64,000 nucleotides of DNA, taken from Vibrio aestuarianus. Its GTDB lineage: Bacteria; Pseudomonadota; Gammaproteobacteria; Enterobacterales; Vibrionaceae. The stretch is taken from NCBI RefSeq assembly GCF_012395185.1, contig NZ_JAAZTU010000018.1, positions 18,488-82,487 on the forward strand. Direction: 5' to 3'. This document shows positions 27,501 through 35,418 of the stretch, one piece after another (the stretch's first letter is position 1; each line of letters opens with the position of its first letter). The translations under genes and the position numbers were made by a program. Below the pieces are notes generated by a model. That model had not been told where the DNA came from. It saw only the letters and a program-made list of their open reading frames with translations, and did no database searches.

Positions 27501-27692
27501 GTGCGAGCAAAGCCGATCATGCTGACTGCGCTAGCGGCAATGATAGGTGCGGTATTCATCCTTGACGATCCCATTTTTAATGGGCTAGCCATCAGCCTTA
27601 TCTTTGGTATATTTGTCTCAACGGTGCTGACCTTGCTGGTAATTCCAGTTCTGTACTATGTAGTGATGAAAAAGCGTTTTTGCCCCCATTAG
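24531..27692 (+). CDS. RND efflux permease (AcrB-type)
   Basis: The 1053-residue inner-membrane pump has the full RND plan: TM1 near residue 20, two large periplasmic loops and 12 helices. The TM4 proton-relay pair Asp414-Asp415 lies in GILVDDAIVVVEN. In TM10 the position held by Lys940 in AcrB is Arg962 (GIIVRNSILLVDF), seen in a subgroup of RND pumps. The ATG follows the adaptor stop by one base, indicating translational coupling. Its placement behind a persulfide sensor and sulfur permeases suggests export of a sulfur-related or thiol-toxic compound. That function is inference; drug export is equally possible. Confidence 0.92.
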   Translation: MDSRLGISGRIAKAFQNSAMTPLLALVGLLMGVFAVMVTPKEEEPQIDVTFADVYIPFPGASPAEVESLVTNPAEQIISEIQGIDKIYSFSQPDGAMIVAIFEVGVPRNEAVVRIYNKLYSNKDWMPAGVGVGEPIIKPKGIEDVPIVSITLSDKSGLYDAQQLTQVAHGLETELKRIDGTRDIYTVGRQPTIVDVRLDPVKMNSFGITLDQLNQHLPAANASSTMLKLTHDNQQFPVQVGQFLTRVEEIKQLVVGLHNNTPVYLSDVATVNLGVDTPTQHVWTSDKQGLYPAVTLAIAKKGGENAVRVAQVVEARVAELENQLIPKGISVEITRDYGQTAADKSNTLIAKLIFATTAVVILVVLAMGWREAMVVGIAIIVTLMITLFASWVWGFTLNRVSLFALIFSIGILVDDAIVVVENIHRHMAMGKHKLSELIPVAVDEVGGPTILATLTVIAALLPMAFVSGLMGPYMSPIPINASMGMLISLAVAFVLSPWLAGKFLKSAPHHPEGKAASGIFHRIMNPFVTSSTQGRNRWLLLMGVFALIAGSILLPVTKAVVLKMLPFDNKSEFQVVLDMPEGASLEKTQRVLFELGAVLNNVPEVSGYQIYVGTAAPINFNGLVRHYFMRNQAHQGDIQVNLLGRKERDKDSHTIASEVRPLLNEVAQRFGGKVKVVEVPPGPPVWSPILAEVYGPTPEIRAQAARQLRDIFRSTPDIVDVDMYLPEIHQKWQVVIDRSKASHYQVPYASIVDALATAVGGKPVTYLHSEHSKYPIPVQIQATETAKVRLEQVLNMKVGSLTGSAYPLSDLVVVRQTQMDDYIVHKNLLPMVMVVADMTGETDSPLYGMFEMALNMDELGLPVEQYYIHQPTGLNGVEIFWDGEWTITYETFRDMGIAYGVGMILIYLLVVAQFKSYLVPLIIMAPIPLTIIGVMPGHAILGAQFTATSMIGMIALAGIIVRNSILLVDFINQQVEAGMEFSEAVIQSAAVRAKPIMLTALAAMIGAVFILDDPIFNGLAISLIFGIFVSTVLTLLVIPVLYYVVMKKRFCPH

Positions 27693-27716
27693 CATGGAAT
27701 GCGTAATCAAGTCGTC

Positions 27717-27750
27717 TGCCGCCTTGCTCAATAGTGAGGCGGCATTTTTT
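27717..27750 (+). terminator. Terminator of the sulfur/RND operon
   Basis: TGCCGCCT pairs with AGGCGGCA across a 12-base loop and is followed by six T, 24 bases after the RND stop codon. Confidence 0.9.
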
Positions 27751-27753
27751 AGC

Positions 27754-28656
27754 TTAATAATTGATTACACTGGTTATTGGGCAGTGGTCACTCAAGCGGT
27801 ATTTGAGAATTTGGGCACTCGGGTAAGTGATCTGTTGGGTTTGCGATGCCTTTAATGAGTGACTGACAATCACATGATCAATCAGAGAGCGAAACTGATG
27901 AGTTCGCTGTGGGTTTTTGTTAGAACGTACCTTGCAAACAGCGGCAGTATCTTGAGTCGCTAGTTGCGGAGGTTGGACTGCTCCATCTGTTATTACCTGC
28001 CATAACCAGTCGTTGGGGTAGGCCAAGTTATGATTGAAATCACCGAGGATGGCATAGGCTTGATTCAACCGCTCTTTTTCTAATAGCCATTGGTTGAGTG
28101 CCAGACCTTGTGCTTTTAAGGTTTTGCAGCTGGTAGAACTCGCTCGAAATTTCCCGCTACAGCCAGCTTTGAGGTGCACCGATAGCAAATGAATTTGTTG
28201 TGGGGTATTTGGGTAAAGCACCACATAGCTCGCGAAGCGAAGTTTATGCTTGTTGTTTGGCGTGAGATTGAGATCGTCAGGATCAGCAAAAGCAATGCCT
28301 TGCCGTACAGCAAAGCCGGTGTATTGATTTTGGTCGTTAAATTGATAACGGCGGTTGCCTTTGCTTGATCGATCAGATATGAGCACATTATATTCCATCC
28401 CCACTATGCGCTGTATTGCCTCTCGGCTATCGACTTCCTGAAATGCCAACACATCGGGTGGGAAATTCGTAAAATGGTGCTGTAGAGCGGAGAAATCTTG
28501 TTCACTTCGTTGTGACTCGGCAATGTTTGTCGACGGCGTCAGCGACAACCATTCAATATTCCATGTTGCTAATTTGAGACTTTGTGCCCATCCACAAAAA
28601 GAGATCGTAAAAAGTATTCCTGCCGTTAAAACAGGTCGAATTTTTGATTTTTTCAT
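27754..28656 (-). CDS. Secreted endonuclease/exonuclease/phosphatase-family protein
   Basis: The 300-residue protein has a signal peptide (GILFTISFCGWAQ). EEP-fold motifs are in order: LATWNIEWLS, VLAFQEVDS with the metal-binding Glu, LLSVHLKAGC, LGDFNHNLAYPND and LSDHCPIT with the catalytic His. The fold covers DNase I-like nucleases and sphingomyelinases. The GDFN and SDH motifs with several cysteines fit an extracellular nuclease or phosphodiesterase, but the substrate is not certain. It is monocistronic and convergent with the RND operon. Confidence 0.82.
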   Translation of the reverse strand: MKKSKIRPVLTAGILFTISFCGWAQSLKLATWNIEWLSLTPSTNIAESQRSEQDFSALQHHFTNFPPDVLAFQEVDSREAIQRIVGMEYNVLISDRSSKGNRRYQFNDQNQYTGFAVRQGIAFADPDDLNLTPNNKHKLRFASYVVLYPNTPQQIHLLSVHLKAGCSGKFRASSTSCKTLKAQGLALNQWLLEKERLNQAYAILGDFNHNLAYPNDWLWQVITDGAVQPPQLATQDTAAVCKVRSNKNPQRTHQFRSLIDHVIVSHSLKASQTQQITYPSAQILKYRLSDHCPITSVINY

Positions 28657-28813
28657 ACGAATATTTTGTCTGCCTCATCTAAGCCTTTAGCCTAGCAGGT
28701 TTTGTGAAAATTCAAGAAAAAAATCAAGCAAAATTGCAATTTTCATCGTTTCTTTTGTAAGTGAGAAGTAACGCTCTAAGATCGAATTGATCTTGTTCGA
28801 TGCTCGTTATTTG

Positions 28814-28827
28814 TTGATCTAAATCAA
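28814..28827. promoter_or_regulatory. FNR-type binding site upstream of nrdD
   Basis: TTGATCTAAATCAA is a perfect match to the FNR consensus TTGATNNNNATCAA. It is centred about 126 bases upstream of the nrdD start. A TTAAAT at 28850-28855 would serve as a -10 box with the site near -41.5, the class II activation geometry. Anaerobic activation of a class III reductase fits. Confidence 0.85.
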
Positions 28828-28860
28828 TACGCTGGACTAGTCGTTCTCGTTAAATACGCC

Positions 28861-28906
28861 ACAACATATTGTGTCAGTCGGATAATAAACTGCTCTATAT
28901 AGTGTA
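28861..28906. promoter_or_regulatory. Tandem NrdR boxes upstream of nrdD
   Basis: ACAACATATTGTGT (28861-28874) and CTCTATATAGTGTA (28893-28906) are two near-palindromes of the NrdR type, 32 bases apart start to start, or three helical turns. Paired boxes at this spacing are typical of NrdR-repressed ribonucleotide reductase promoters. They overlap the predicted transcription start, as expected for repression. Confidence 0.75.
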
Positions 28907-28946
28907 TTTGTGGATAAGTCTGTGGGTATGCTCGGGGTAAGGAGAA

Positions 28947-31070
28947 ATGGTGAAACCTATCGTAATCAAACGTGACGGATCGAGAGCCCCGTTCAACCGT
29001 GATCGCATTCAATCTGCTGTTGAAAGTGCTGCCGAGCATATCGACAAAGAGATTGCTATTTATGCGTTAAATGTTGCTCTAGCGGTTGAAATAAAGCTCA
29101 AAGATTACGATGAAGTCCATATCGCTGAAATTCAGACTCTGGTAGAGAACGAGCTAATGCAAGGTCCTTATAAAGCATTAGCTCGTTCATACATTGAATA
29201 CCGCCATGATCGTGATATCGCACGTGAAAAACAGAGTGCTTTAACACAAGAAATTGAAGGCTTGATTGAAGAAAGCAACGCAGATTTGCTCAATGAGAAT
29301 GCCAACAAAGACGGTAAAGTGATCCCAACGCAACGTGACTTATTAGCGGGCATTGTGGCTAAGCACTACGCCAAAACGCGCATTTTACCTCGTGATATAG
29401 TGCAGGCTCATGACGAAGGCGATATTCACTATCACGATCTTGATTACGCACCATTTTTCCCAATGTTCAACTGCATGCTGATCGATTTAAAAGGGATGCT
29501 AACCCACGGCTTTAAAATGGGTAATGCAGAAATTGACACCCCAAAATCGATTTCGACGGCAACGGCGGTGACTGCGCAAATTATTGCTCAAGTGGCAAGT
29601 CACATTTATGGTGGCACGACCATCAACCGTATTGATGAAGTGCTTGAACCGTATGTGATCACCAGTTACGAAAAACATTTAGAAATCGCCAAAGAGTGGG
29701 ATATCCATAATCCTGAAGATTTTGCTATTTCACGTACTGAAAAAGAGTGTTACGACGCATTCCAATCCCTTGAGTACGAAGTCAATACACTACATACCGC
29801 GAACGGGCAAACACCGTTTGTTACTTTCGGTTTTGGTTTAGGGACGAGCTGGGCATCAAAACTGATCCAGCAATCGATTCTTAAAAATCGCATTGCGGGT
29901 TTAGGCAAAAATCGCAAAACCGCAGTGTTCCCTAAATTGGTCTTTGCTATCAAAGACGGCTTAAACCACAAAGCGGAAGATCCAAATTACGACATCAAAC
30001 AATTAGCTCTAGAGTGCGCGACTAAGCGTATGTACCCAGATATTTTGAACTACGATAAAGTGGTTGAAGTGACAGGTTCATTCAAAACCCCAATGGGTTG
30101 TCGCAGTTTCTTGAATACTTACGAAGAAAATGGTGAGTTACTCCACGAAGGGCGCAACAACTTAGGCGTGGTTAGCATGAACTTACCACGTATCGCGCTA
30201 AAAGCGGGTGGCGATGTGACCAAATTCTACGCATTGTTGGATGAAAAACTAAAACTTGCTCGTCGTGCACTTGAAACGCGTATTAGCCGTCTTGAAAAAG
30301 TGAAAGCACGAGTTGCGCCAATCCTATATATGGAAGGGGCGTGTGGTGTGCGCTTGAAAGCTGATGATTCTATTGCGGATATTTTCAAAAATGGTCGCGC
30401 TTCAATCTCACTAGGTTATATCGGTGTTCATGAAACTATCACCGCATTGTTTGGTCAGCAGAAGCATGTGTATGACGATAGTGAATTGCGCGAGCAGGCG
30501 TTAAATATCATTAAACACTTAAAAGATGCCGTAGAGTTGTGGACTGAAGAAACCGGTTATGCATTTAGCTTGTACGGCACGCCTAGTGAAAACCTTTGTA
30601 GCCGTTTCTGCCGTATTGATGCTAAAGAGTTTGGTGTTATTGAAGGGGTCACAGACAAAGGCTATTACACCAACAGCTTCCACTTAGATGTTCAGAAGAA
30701 AGTAAACCCGTACGATAAAATTGACTTTGAGATGCCTTACCCAGACATTTCTAGTGGTGGATTTATCTGTTATGGCGAGTTTCCGAACATGCAGAGAAAC
30801 GTGGAAGCGTTGGAAAATGTGTGGGATTACAGCTATAGCCGCGTGCCTTATTACGGTACAAATACGCCTATCGATGAATGCTATGAATGTGGTTATACCG
30901 GTGAGTTTGAATGTACAAGCAAAGGTTTCACTTGCCCTAAATGTGGTAACCATGATTCCTCTAAAGTATCGGTGACTCGTCGAGTGTGCGGTTACTTGGG
31001 TAGCCCAGATGCACGCCCATTTAACTTCGGTAAGCAAGAAGAAGTTAAACGACGCGTGAAGCATCTGTAA
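28947..31070 (+). CDS. nrdD: Anaerobic ribonucleoside-triphosphate reductase NrdD
   Basis: This is the oxygen-sensitive class III reductase that makes dNTPs from NTPs using formate and a glycyl radical. The 707-residue length is standard. An ATP-cone (KPIVIKRDGSRAPFNRDRI) covers the N-terminus. The C-terminal zinc site CYECGYTGEFECT…CPKCG and the glycyl-radical loop RVCGYLGSPDARPFN are intact. The ATG follows GGAG. It is in one operon with nrdG, 21 bases apart, behind FNR and NrdR sites. Confidence 0.98.
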   Translation: MVKPIVIKRDGSRAPFNRDRIQSAVESAAEHIDKEIAIYALNVALAVEIKLKDYDEVHIAEIQTLVENELMQGPYKALARSYIEYRHDRDIAREKQSALTQEIEGLIEESNADLLNENANKDGKVIPTQRDLLAGIVAKHYAKTRILPRDIVQAHDEGDIHYHDLDYAPFFPMFNCMLIDLKGMLTHGFKMGNAEIDTPKSISTATAVTAQIIAQVASHIYGGTTINRIDEVLEPYVITSYEKHLEIAKEWDIHNPEDFAISRTEKECYDAFQSLEYEVNTLHTANGQTPFVTFGFGLGTSWASKLIQQSILKNRIAGLGKNRKTAVFPKLVFAIKDGLNHKAEDPNYDIKQLALECATKRMYPDILNYDKVVEVTGSFKTPMGCRSFLNTYEENGELLHEGRNNLGVVSMNLPRIALKAGGDVTKFYALLDEKLKLARRALETRISRLEKVKARVAPILYMEGACGVRLKADDSIADIFKNGRASISLGYIGVHETITALFGQQKHVYDDSELREQALNIIKHLKDAVELWTEETGYAFSLYGTPSENLCSRFCRIDAKEFGVIEGVTDKGYYTNSFHLDVQKKVNPYDKIDFEMPYPDISSGGFICYGEFPNMQRNVEALENVWDYSYSRVPYYGTNTPIDECYECGYTGEFECTSKGFTCPKCGNHDSSKVSVTRRVCGYLGSPDARPFNFGKQEEVKRRVKHL

Positions 31071-31091
31071 TACTGGGTCAGTGAGATTTCA

Positions 31092-31559
31092 ATGCATTAT
31101 CATCAATATCACCCGATTGACGTAGTCAATGGCCCAGGGACACGCTGCACGCTGTTTGTCTCTGGGTGTGAACATCAATGTAAGGGGTGTTATAACCAAG
31201 GAACGTGGTCTTTGCGATCTGGTCATACTTATTGTGCGGCATTAGAAGATCAAATCATTGCTGATCTCAACGATACTCGCATTAAACGTCGCGGGTTGTC
31301 ATTGTCTGGCGGAGACCCACTGCATCCACAAAATGTCGCTTCCATATTACACTTGGTTAAGCGAGTTAAAGCTGAATGTCAGGGTAAAGATATCTGGCTA
31401 TGGACCGGCTACACGTTAAATGAACTCAGTAATGAACAGCAGCAAGTCATTGAATATATTGATGTATTAGTCGATGGTAAATTTGAACAAGATAAAGCCG
31501 ATCCAAGCTTGGAATGGCGTGGTAGTTCCAATCAAATAATCCACCAATTTAGACTGTAA
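31092..31559 (+). CDS. nrdG: Anaerobic ribonucleotide reductase activating protein NrdG
   Basis: The 155-residue radical-SAM enzyme has the CxxxCxxC cluster motif in SGCEHQCKGCYNQ and the SAM-binding LSGGDPLHPQN. It cleaves S-adenosylmethionine to install the glycyl radical on NrdD. It lies directly downstream of nrdD in the same transcript. Confidence 0.97.
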   Translation: MHYHQYHPIDVVNGPGTRCTLFVSGCEHQCKGCYNQGTWSLRSGHTYCAALEDQIIADLNDTRIKRRGLSLSGGDPLHPQNVASILHLVKRVKAECQGKDIWLWTGYTLNELSNEQQQVIEYIDVLVDGKFEQDKADPSLEWRGSSNQIIHQFRL

Positions 31560-31621
31560 AAATTCTGTATCTAGTGTTAACGTGAAGGTCATTGCTTGAA
31601 TTTCAAAGGGTTGTGACTTTC

Positions 31622-32803
31622 ATGTTTTCACACTTACCAACACCAACACTTGATCCAATACTTTCATTATCCGTTGCATATCGTAACGATCCTCGCGCTG
31701 AAAAGGTTGACCTAGGCATTGGCGTTTATCGCAATAGCCAAGGTGAAACGCCAATCATGCGTTCAATCGCTAAGGCGCAAGACATTGTTGTCGCTACACA
31801 AACCACCAAAGCTTATGTTGGACTTGCTGGCTGCGAAGAATTTAACCAAAGCATGGTTAATTTGCTGCTTTCAGGAACATCGGCGATGGATCGCGTAGCT
31901 GCAATTCAAACTCCTGGAGCCAGCGGTGCGCTGAGAATGCTTGGCGATCTCATGCGTATTGCTCAGCCTGAAACTACAATATGGATCACCGATCCTAGTT
32001 ATGTGAACCACAAACCTGTAATGGAAGCCGCTGGCCTGAAAGTGAGATACTATGCTTACTTCAGCCGTGATACTAAACAAGTAGATACCGCACGTATGCT
32101 TGAAGATTTAGCACAAGCAGGGCCAAAAGATGTGGTGCTTTTACATGGTTGTTGCCATAACCCAACAGGTGCTGATATCGATTTTGCTGCATGGCAAGAA
32201 ATTACTAAGCTTGCGCAAAAGAACGGATTTATTCCGTTTGTTGATATTGCATACCAAGGTTTTGGCGATGGTTTAGAAGAAGATGCTCAAGGTCTTCGCT
32301 ATATGGCTGATAACATAGAAGAAATGTTGATTACTACTTCATGTTCGAAAAACTTTGGCTTGTATCGTGAACGGACGGGAGCGGCCATTGTTGTGGGTAA
32401 AAATGCGCAAGATGTGGCGAATGCAAAAGGCAAACTTCTGACGCTAGCGCGTTCCACGTACACCATGCCACCAGACCATGGCGCAGCATTGGTGAAAACG
32501 ATTTTGCAAAATCAAGAGTTAACTGCAATTTGGAAGCAAGAGTTAAGTGAAATGCAGCAGCGTTTGTTAAACCTGCGTAAAACCTTGTGTAATCAATTGA
32601 GAAATCAACATAATACTTCACAATTCGACTTTATCGAAAGTCACAAGGGCATGTTTACTGTGCTAGGCTTTACTGTAGACCAGATGACTCAGCTACGTGA
32701 GCAATATGGTATTTATGGGGTGGGGGATGGTCGAATTAATATTGCAGGTCTATCTGAAAAACACATTCCTTATGTAGCAGAAGCGATAGTAAACATCTCT
32801 TAA
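31622..32803 (+). CDS. Aromatic/aspartate-type aminotransferase (class I)
   Basis: The 393-residue PLP enzyme has the subgroup-Ialpha pattern: VDLGIGVYRNSQGETPIMRSI, GASGALR, HGCCHNPTGAD, DIAYQGFGDGLEED and the PLP lysine in SCSKNFGLYRERTGA. A late arginine binds the substrate carboxylate. It transfers amino groups between aromatic amino acids or aspartate and 2-oxoglutarate; TyrB-like specificity is likely but not proven. I chose the ATG at 31622, which gives the family N-terminus MFSHLPTPTLDPIL, over a TTG 30 bases upstream. It follows nrdG by 62 bases. Confidence 0.9.
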   Translation: MFSHLPTPTLDPILSLSVAYRNDPRAEKVDLGIGVYRNSQGETPIMRSIAKAQDIVVATQTTKAYVGLAGCEEFNQSMVNLLLSGTSAMDRVAAIQTPGASGALRMLGDLMRIAQPETTIWITDPSYVNHKPVMEAAGLKVRYYAYFSRDTKQVDTARMLEDLAQAGPKDVVLLHGCCHNPTGADIDFAAWQEITKLAQKNGFIPFVDIAYQGFGDGLEEDAQGLRYMADNIEEMLITTSCSKNFGLYRERTGAAIVVGKNAQDVANAKGKLLTLARSTYTMPPDHGAALVKTILQNQELTAIWKQELSEMQQRLLNLRKTLCNQLRNQHNTSQFDFIESHKGMFTVLGFTVDQMTQLREQYGIYGVGDGRINIAGLSEKHIPYVAEAIVNIS

Positions 32804-32831
32804 ATTTTTATCAGTTTGATTAGGTGAATGA

Positions 32832-33455
32832 ATGAAACAGCAATGGAAAGTTATTGTTCCTTTAATGCTCAGTGGCAGTTTAATGGCGTGTAGTACTACT
32901 AGCCAAATACCCGTTGAACCGGAGCAAAAACCTAAAGTTGAACAACCCAAACCAGAAACTGAACAGCAAACGAAACCGGCTGAAAAGCCGGTCGAAAAAC
33001 CAGCGATTGTCCTCAAGGCGAAAAAAACGTCAGATGGCAAGTTGATTCTGGGTGAAAAAGAGTGGGTGTATGTCCCTGGCTTAAACGAAAATTTCAGAGC
33101 GCGTGTTGATACAGGGGCGACGACTTCTTCAATCAGTGCGGTTGATGTTGTTAACTTTGAGCGCGACGGGAAAGATTGGGTTAAGTTCAGAATTGAGCAT
33201 GATAATGTTAAAAGTGACGAGATCAGCTTACCAGTTGAGCGTTGGGTGAATATTCGTCAATCTAGTGCTGAAGGTACACAACAGCGTGCCGTAGTAGTGG
33301 CATGGATAGAAATCGGTGATCTTAAAGAGAGAACGGAATTTACATTGGCCGACCGCACTCACTTAACATTTCCGTTGTTATTGGGACGCAGCTTCTTTAA
33401 GGATGTTGCCGTTGTTGATGTAAGCCGTAAATACGTCCAGGACAAGCATAAGTAA
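32832..33455 (+). CDS. RimK-associated 'ATP-dependent zinc protease' family lipoprotein
   Basis: The 207-residue protein has a lipoprotein signal (SLMAC, Cys20), then a 35-residue linker of Glu/Pro/Lys/Gln repeats (EQKPKVEQPKPETEQ). A ~140-residue domain with VDTGATTSSIS (Asp93) and LLGRSFFKDVAVVDVS follows. The DTGA plus LLGR pair is the retropepsin-like aspartic protease signature of Pfam Zn_protease/DUF785. The family name is probably a misnomer, and aspartic protease activity is the better structural guess. It would be anchored to the envelope. Confidence 0.8.
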   Translation: MKQQWKVIVPLMLSGSLMACSTTSQIPVEPEQKPKVEQPKPETEQQTKPAEKPVEKPAIVLKAKKTSDGKLILGEKEWVYVPGLNENFRARVDTGATTSSISAVDVVNFERDGKDWVKFRIEHDNVKSDEISLPVERWVNIRQSSAEGTQQRAVVVAWIEIGDLKERTEFTLADRTHLTFPLLLGRSFFKDVAVVDVSRKYVQDKHK

Positions 33456-33490
33456 CGACTTATTTTCTGTCTTATTAACGCATTAAATAG

Positions 33491-33517
33491 ACCAGCACTC
33501 TGTTGCTGGTTTTTTTA
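33491..33517 (+). terminator. Terminator of the aminotransferase/lipoprotein transcript
   Basis: ACCAGCA-CTCTGT-TGCTGGT is followed by seven T. Confidence 0.88.
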
Positions 33518-33545
33518 TTACGTAATGAAAGTGAGTTACAGATAT

Positions 33546-33577
33546 AAAAAAGCCAGTGAAAGGAGCAATTCACTGGC
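33546..33577 (-). terminator. Distal terminator of the fruBKA operon
   Basis: On the minus strand GCCAGTGAA pairs with TTCACTGGC across an 8-base loop and is followed by six T. It lies beyond the palindrome at 33609-33628. Confidence 0.85.
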
Positions 33578-33608
33578 AAGTTAGTTGAGGGGGACTAAGA
33601 AAAAAGAA

Positions 33609-33628
33609 GTGAGCAGCATGCTGCTCAC
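33609..33628 (-). terminator. Proximal palindrome after fruA
   Basis: GTGAGCAGCATGCTGCTCAC is a 20-base perfect palindrome, 20 bases past the fruA stop. On the minus strand it is followed by TTCTTTTTTCTT. A hairpin with a tight 4-base loop makes this the first of two tandem terminators. Confidence 0.7.
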
Positions 33629-33648
33629 AGGTTTAAATTTTATTGTTT

Positions 33649-35400
33649 TTAAGCGGTTGCCGCCGACTTATCATCCGCTTTAGCACGGTTTTTCAAGAAA
33701 GCGTAACCAAAGCCTGTCACTGCTGTACCTGCTGCAATGGCAACTAGGTACATCAATACTGGTGTGATTGCATTTGGGATTAGTAGCACAAACAGACCGC
33801 CATGTGGAGCCATCAATTTAGCACCAAACAGCATAGACAGCGCACCTGTTAATGCCCCACCCGCCATACATGCAGGGATGACTCGCATTGGGTCCTTAGC
33901 TGCAAATGGGATAGCACCTTCAGAGATAAAGCATAAGCCAAGAACAAATGAGGCTTTACCCGCTTCACGTTCACCCGCTTCAAATTTATCTTTCGCTAGG
34001 AAGGTTGCTAAACCCATACCCAATGCAGGCACCATACCTGCGGCCATGATGGCAGCCATCGGGGCGTAAGTTTGTGAAGCCAATAGACCAACACCAAAAG
34101 TGTAAGCCGCTTTGTTGATTGGGCCACCGAGGTCGAAACACATCATCGCACCAAGAATAACACCGAGTAAGACCGCGTTAGCAGAACCCATGTTGTTCAG
34201 GAACTCTGTCATTGCTGTCATGATACCAGCTACAGGACCACCGACGACGTAAATCATTACCAAGCCAGTAATCAAAGTCGCAATAAATGGAATGATTAGA
34301 ATTGGTTTCAATGCTTCCATTGATTGAGGTAATGAGACTTTATCAGCAATAAATTTGGCTGAGTAACCGGCAATAAAACCGGCCGCAATGCCACCAAGAA
34401 AACCAGCGCCGGTAGAGCTTGCCAGCATACCGCCAATCAAACCAGGAGCAAGGCCAGGGCGATCTGCAATCGAAAACGCAATGAAACCCGCAAGTACAGG
34501 GATCATCAATGCAAACGCAGAGCCACCACCAATAGTCATTAACGCTGCGGCCAATGTGCCTTCTTCTTTAAAGGCTTCTATACCGAAAACAAAAGATAGA
34601 GCGATGATCAAACCACCAGCGACCACGACTGGAAGCATATGTGAAACACCGGTCATCAAATGTTTATAAACGCCTTTTTTCTCTTCAGTTTGGTTGCTAT
34701 TGGCTGATGAAGACTGCGTGTAAATAGCTGCTTGATTAAAGGCATTAGTTATTTCTTGCTCGGTTTTCTTCAGTGCAAGGCCTGTGCTGGTTTTGTACAA
34801 TTTTTTGCCATTAAAGCGCTCAAGTGGCACTTCAATGTCTGCGGCAATGATAACCAGATCTGCATCAGCAATTTCTTGCGCTGTTAATTGATTTTTTGCA
34901 CCCACAGAGCCACGAGTTTCTACTTTAATCTGATGTCCAAGGCGCTTACCGTGTTCTTCCAAAGCTTCGGCGGCCATAAACGTATGAGCGACACCCGTTG
35001 GGCAAGCGGTAATGGCAACAATCTTCTTAGCTGTATCGGTTGCTGTATTTGTCGCAACAGAGGCCGCTAAAGTGGTAGCAGCTTGCTCGGTTAGTTCTGT
35101 CGCTTCATTTACCGCTTTGTTCAAAAAAGCACTAGGGTCTGCGGTACAAGCGGAAATCTCACTTTGATACACTTTCTTACCGATAAAGCGAGTAGTATCT
35201 AGCGGTGTGTTTGCCGCAATAATAATGACATCTGCGTTAGTAATGTCACTATCGGAGAGCGTATTACCTTGAATGACACTTGAATGACATTCAACGTTAG
35301 CCGTCCAATTAAGGGATTTTGCTGCTTGTTCAAGCAATCCGGCAGCGATAATGCTGTTGGCGACGCCACTAGGGCATGCAGTGATAATGGCAATATTCAT
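33649..35400 (-). CDS. fruA: Fructose-specific PTS enzyme IIB'BC (FruA)
   Basis: The 583-residue permease imports fructose as fructose 1-phosphate. Two consecutive IIB domains precede the membrane IIC domain (from ~245 onward, with MTGVSHMLPVVVAGGLI and CFDLGGPINKAAY). Both IIB domains keep an active-site cysteine: TACPSGVANS in the first (~8-17) and TACPTGVAHTFMAAE in the second (~130). In E. coli FruA, as I recall, the first domain has lost this cysteine. It is last in fruB-fruK-fruA, 18 bases after fruK. Confidence 0.95.
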   Translation of the reverse strand: MNIAIITACPSGVANSIIAAGLLEQAAKSLNWTANVECHSSVIQGNTLSDSDITNADVIIIAANTPLDTTRFIGKKVYQSEISACTADPSAFLNKAVNEATELTEQAATTLAASVATNTATDTAKKIVAITACPTGVAHTFMAAEALEEHGKRLGHQIKVETRGSVGAKNQLTAQEIADADLVIIAADIEVPLERFNGKKLYKTSTGLALKKTEQEITNAFNQAAIYTQSSSANSNQTEEKKGVYKHLMTGVSHMLPVVVAGGLIIALSFVFGIEAFKEEGTLAAALMTIGGGSAFALMIPVLAGFIAFSIADRPGLAPGLIGGMLASSTGAGFLGGIAAGFIAGYSAKFIADKVSLPQSMEALKPILIIPFIATLITGLVMIYVVGGPVAGIMTAMTEFLNNMGSANAVLLGVILGAMMCFDLGGPINKAAYTFGVGLLASQTYAPMAAIMAAGMVPALGMGLATFLAKDKFEAGEREAGKASFVLGLCFISEGAIPFAAKDPMRVIPACMAGGALTGALSMLFGAKLMAPHGGLFVLLIPNAITPVLMYLVAIAAGTAVTGFGYAFLKNRAKADDKSAATA

Positions 35401-35418
35401 AGTTACGACCTTCTGTCC

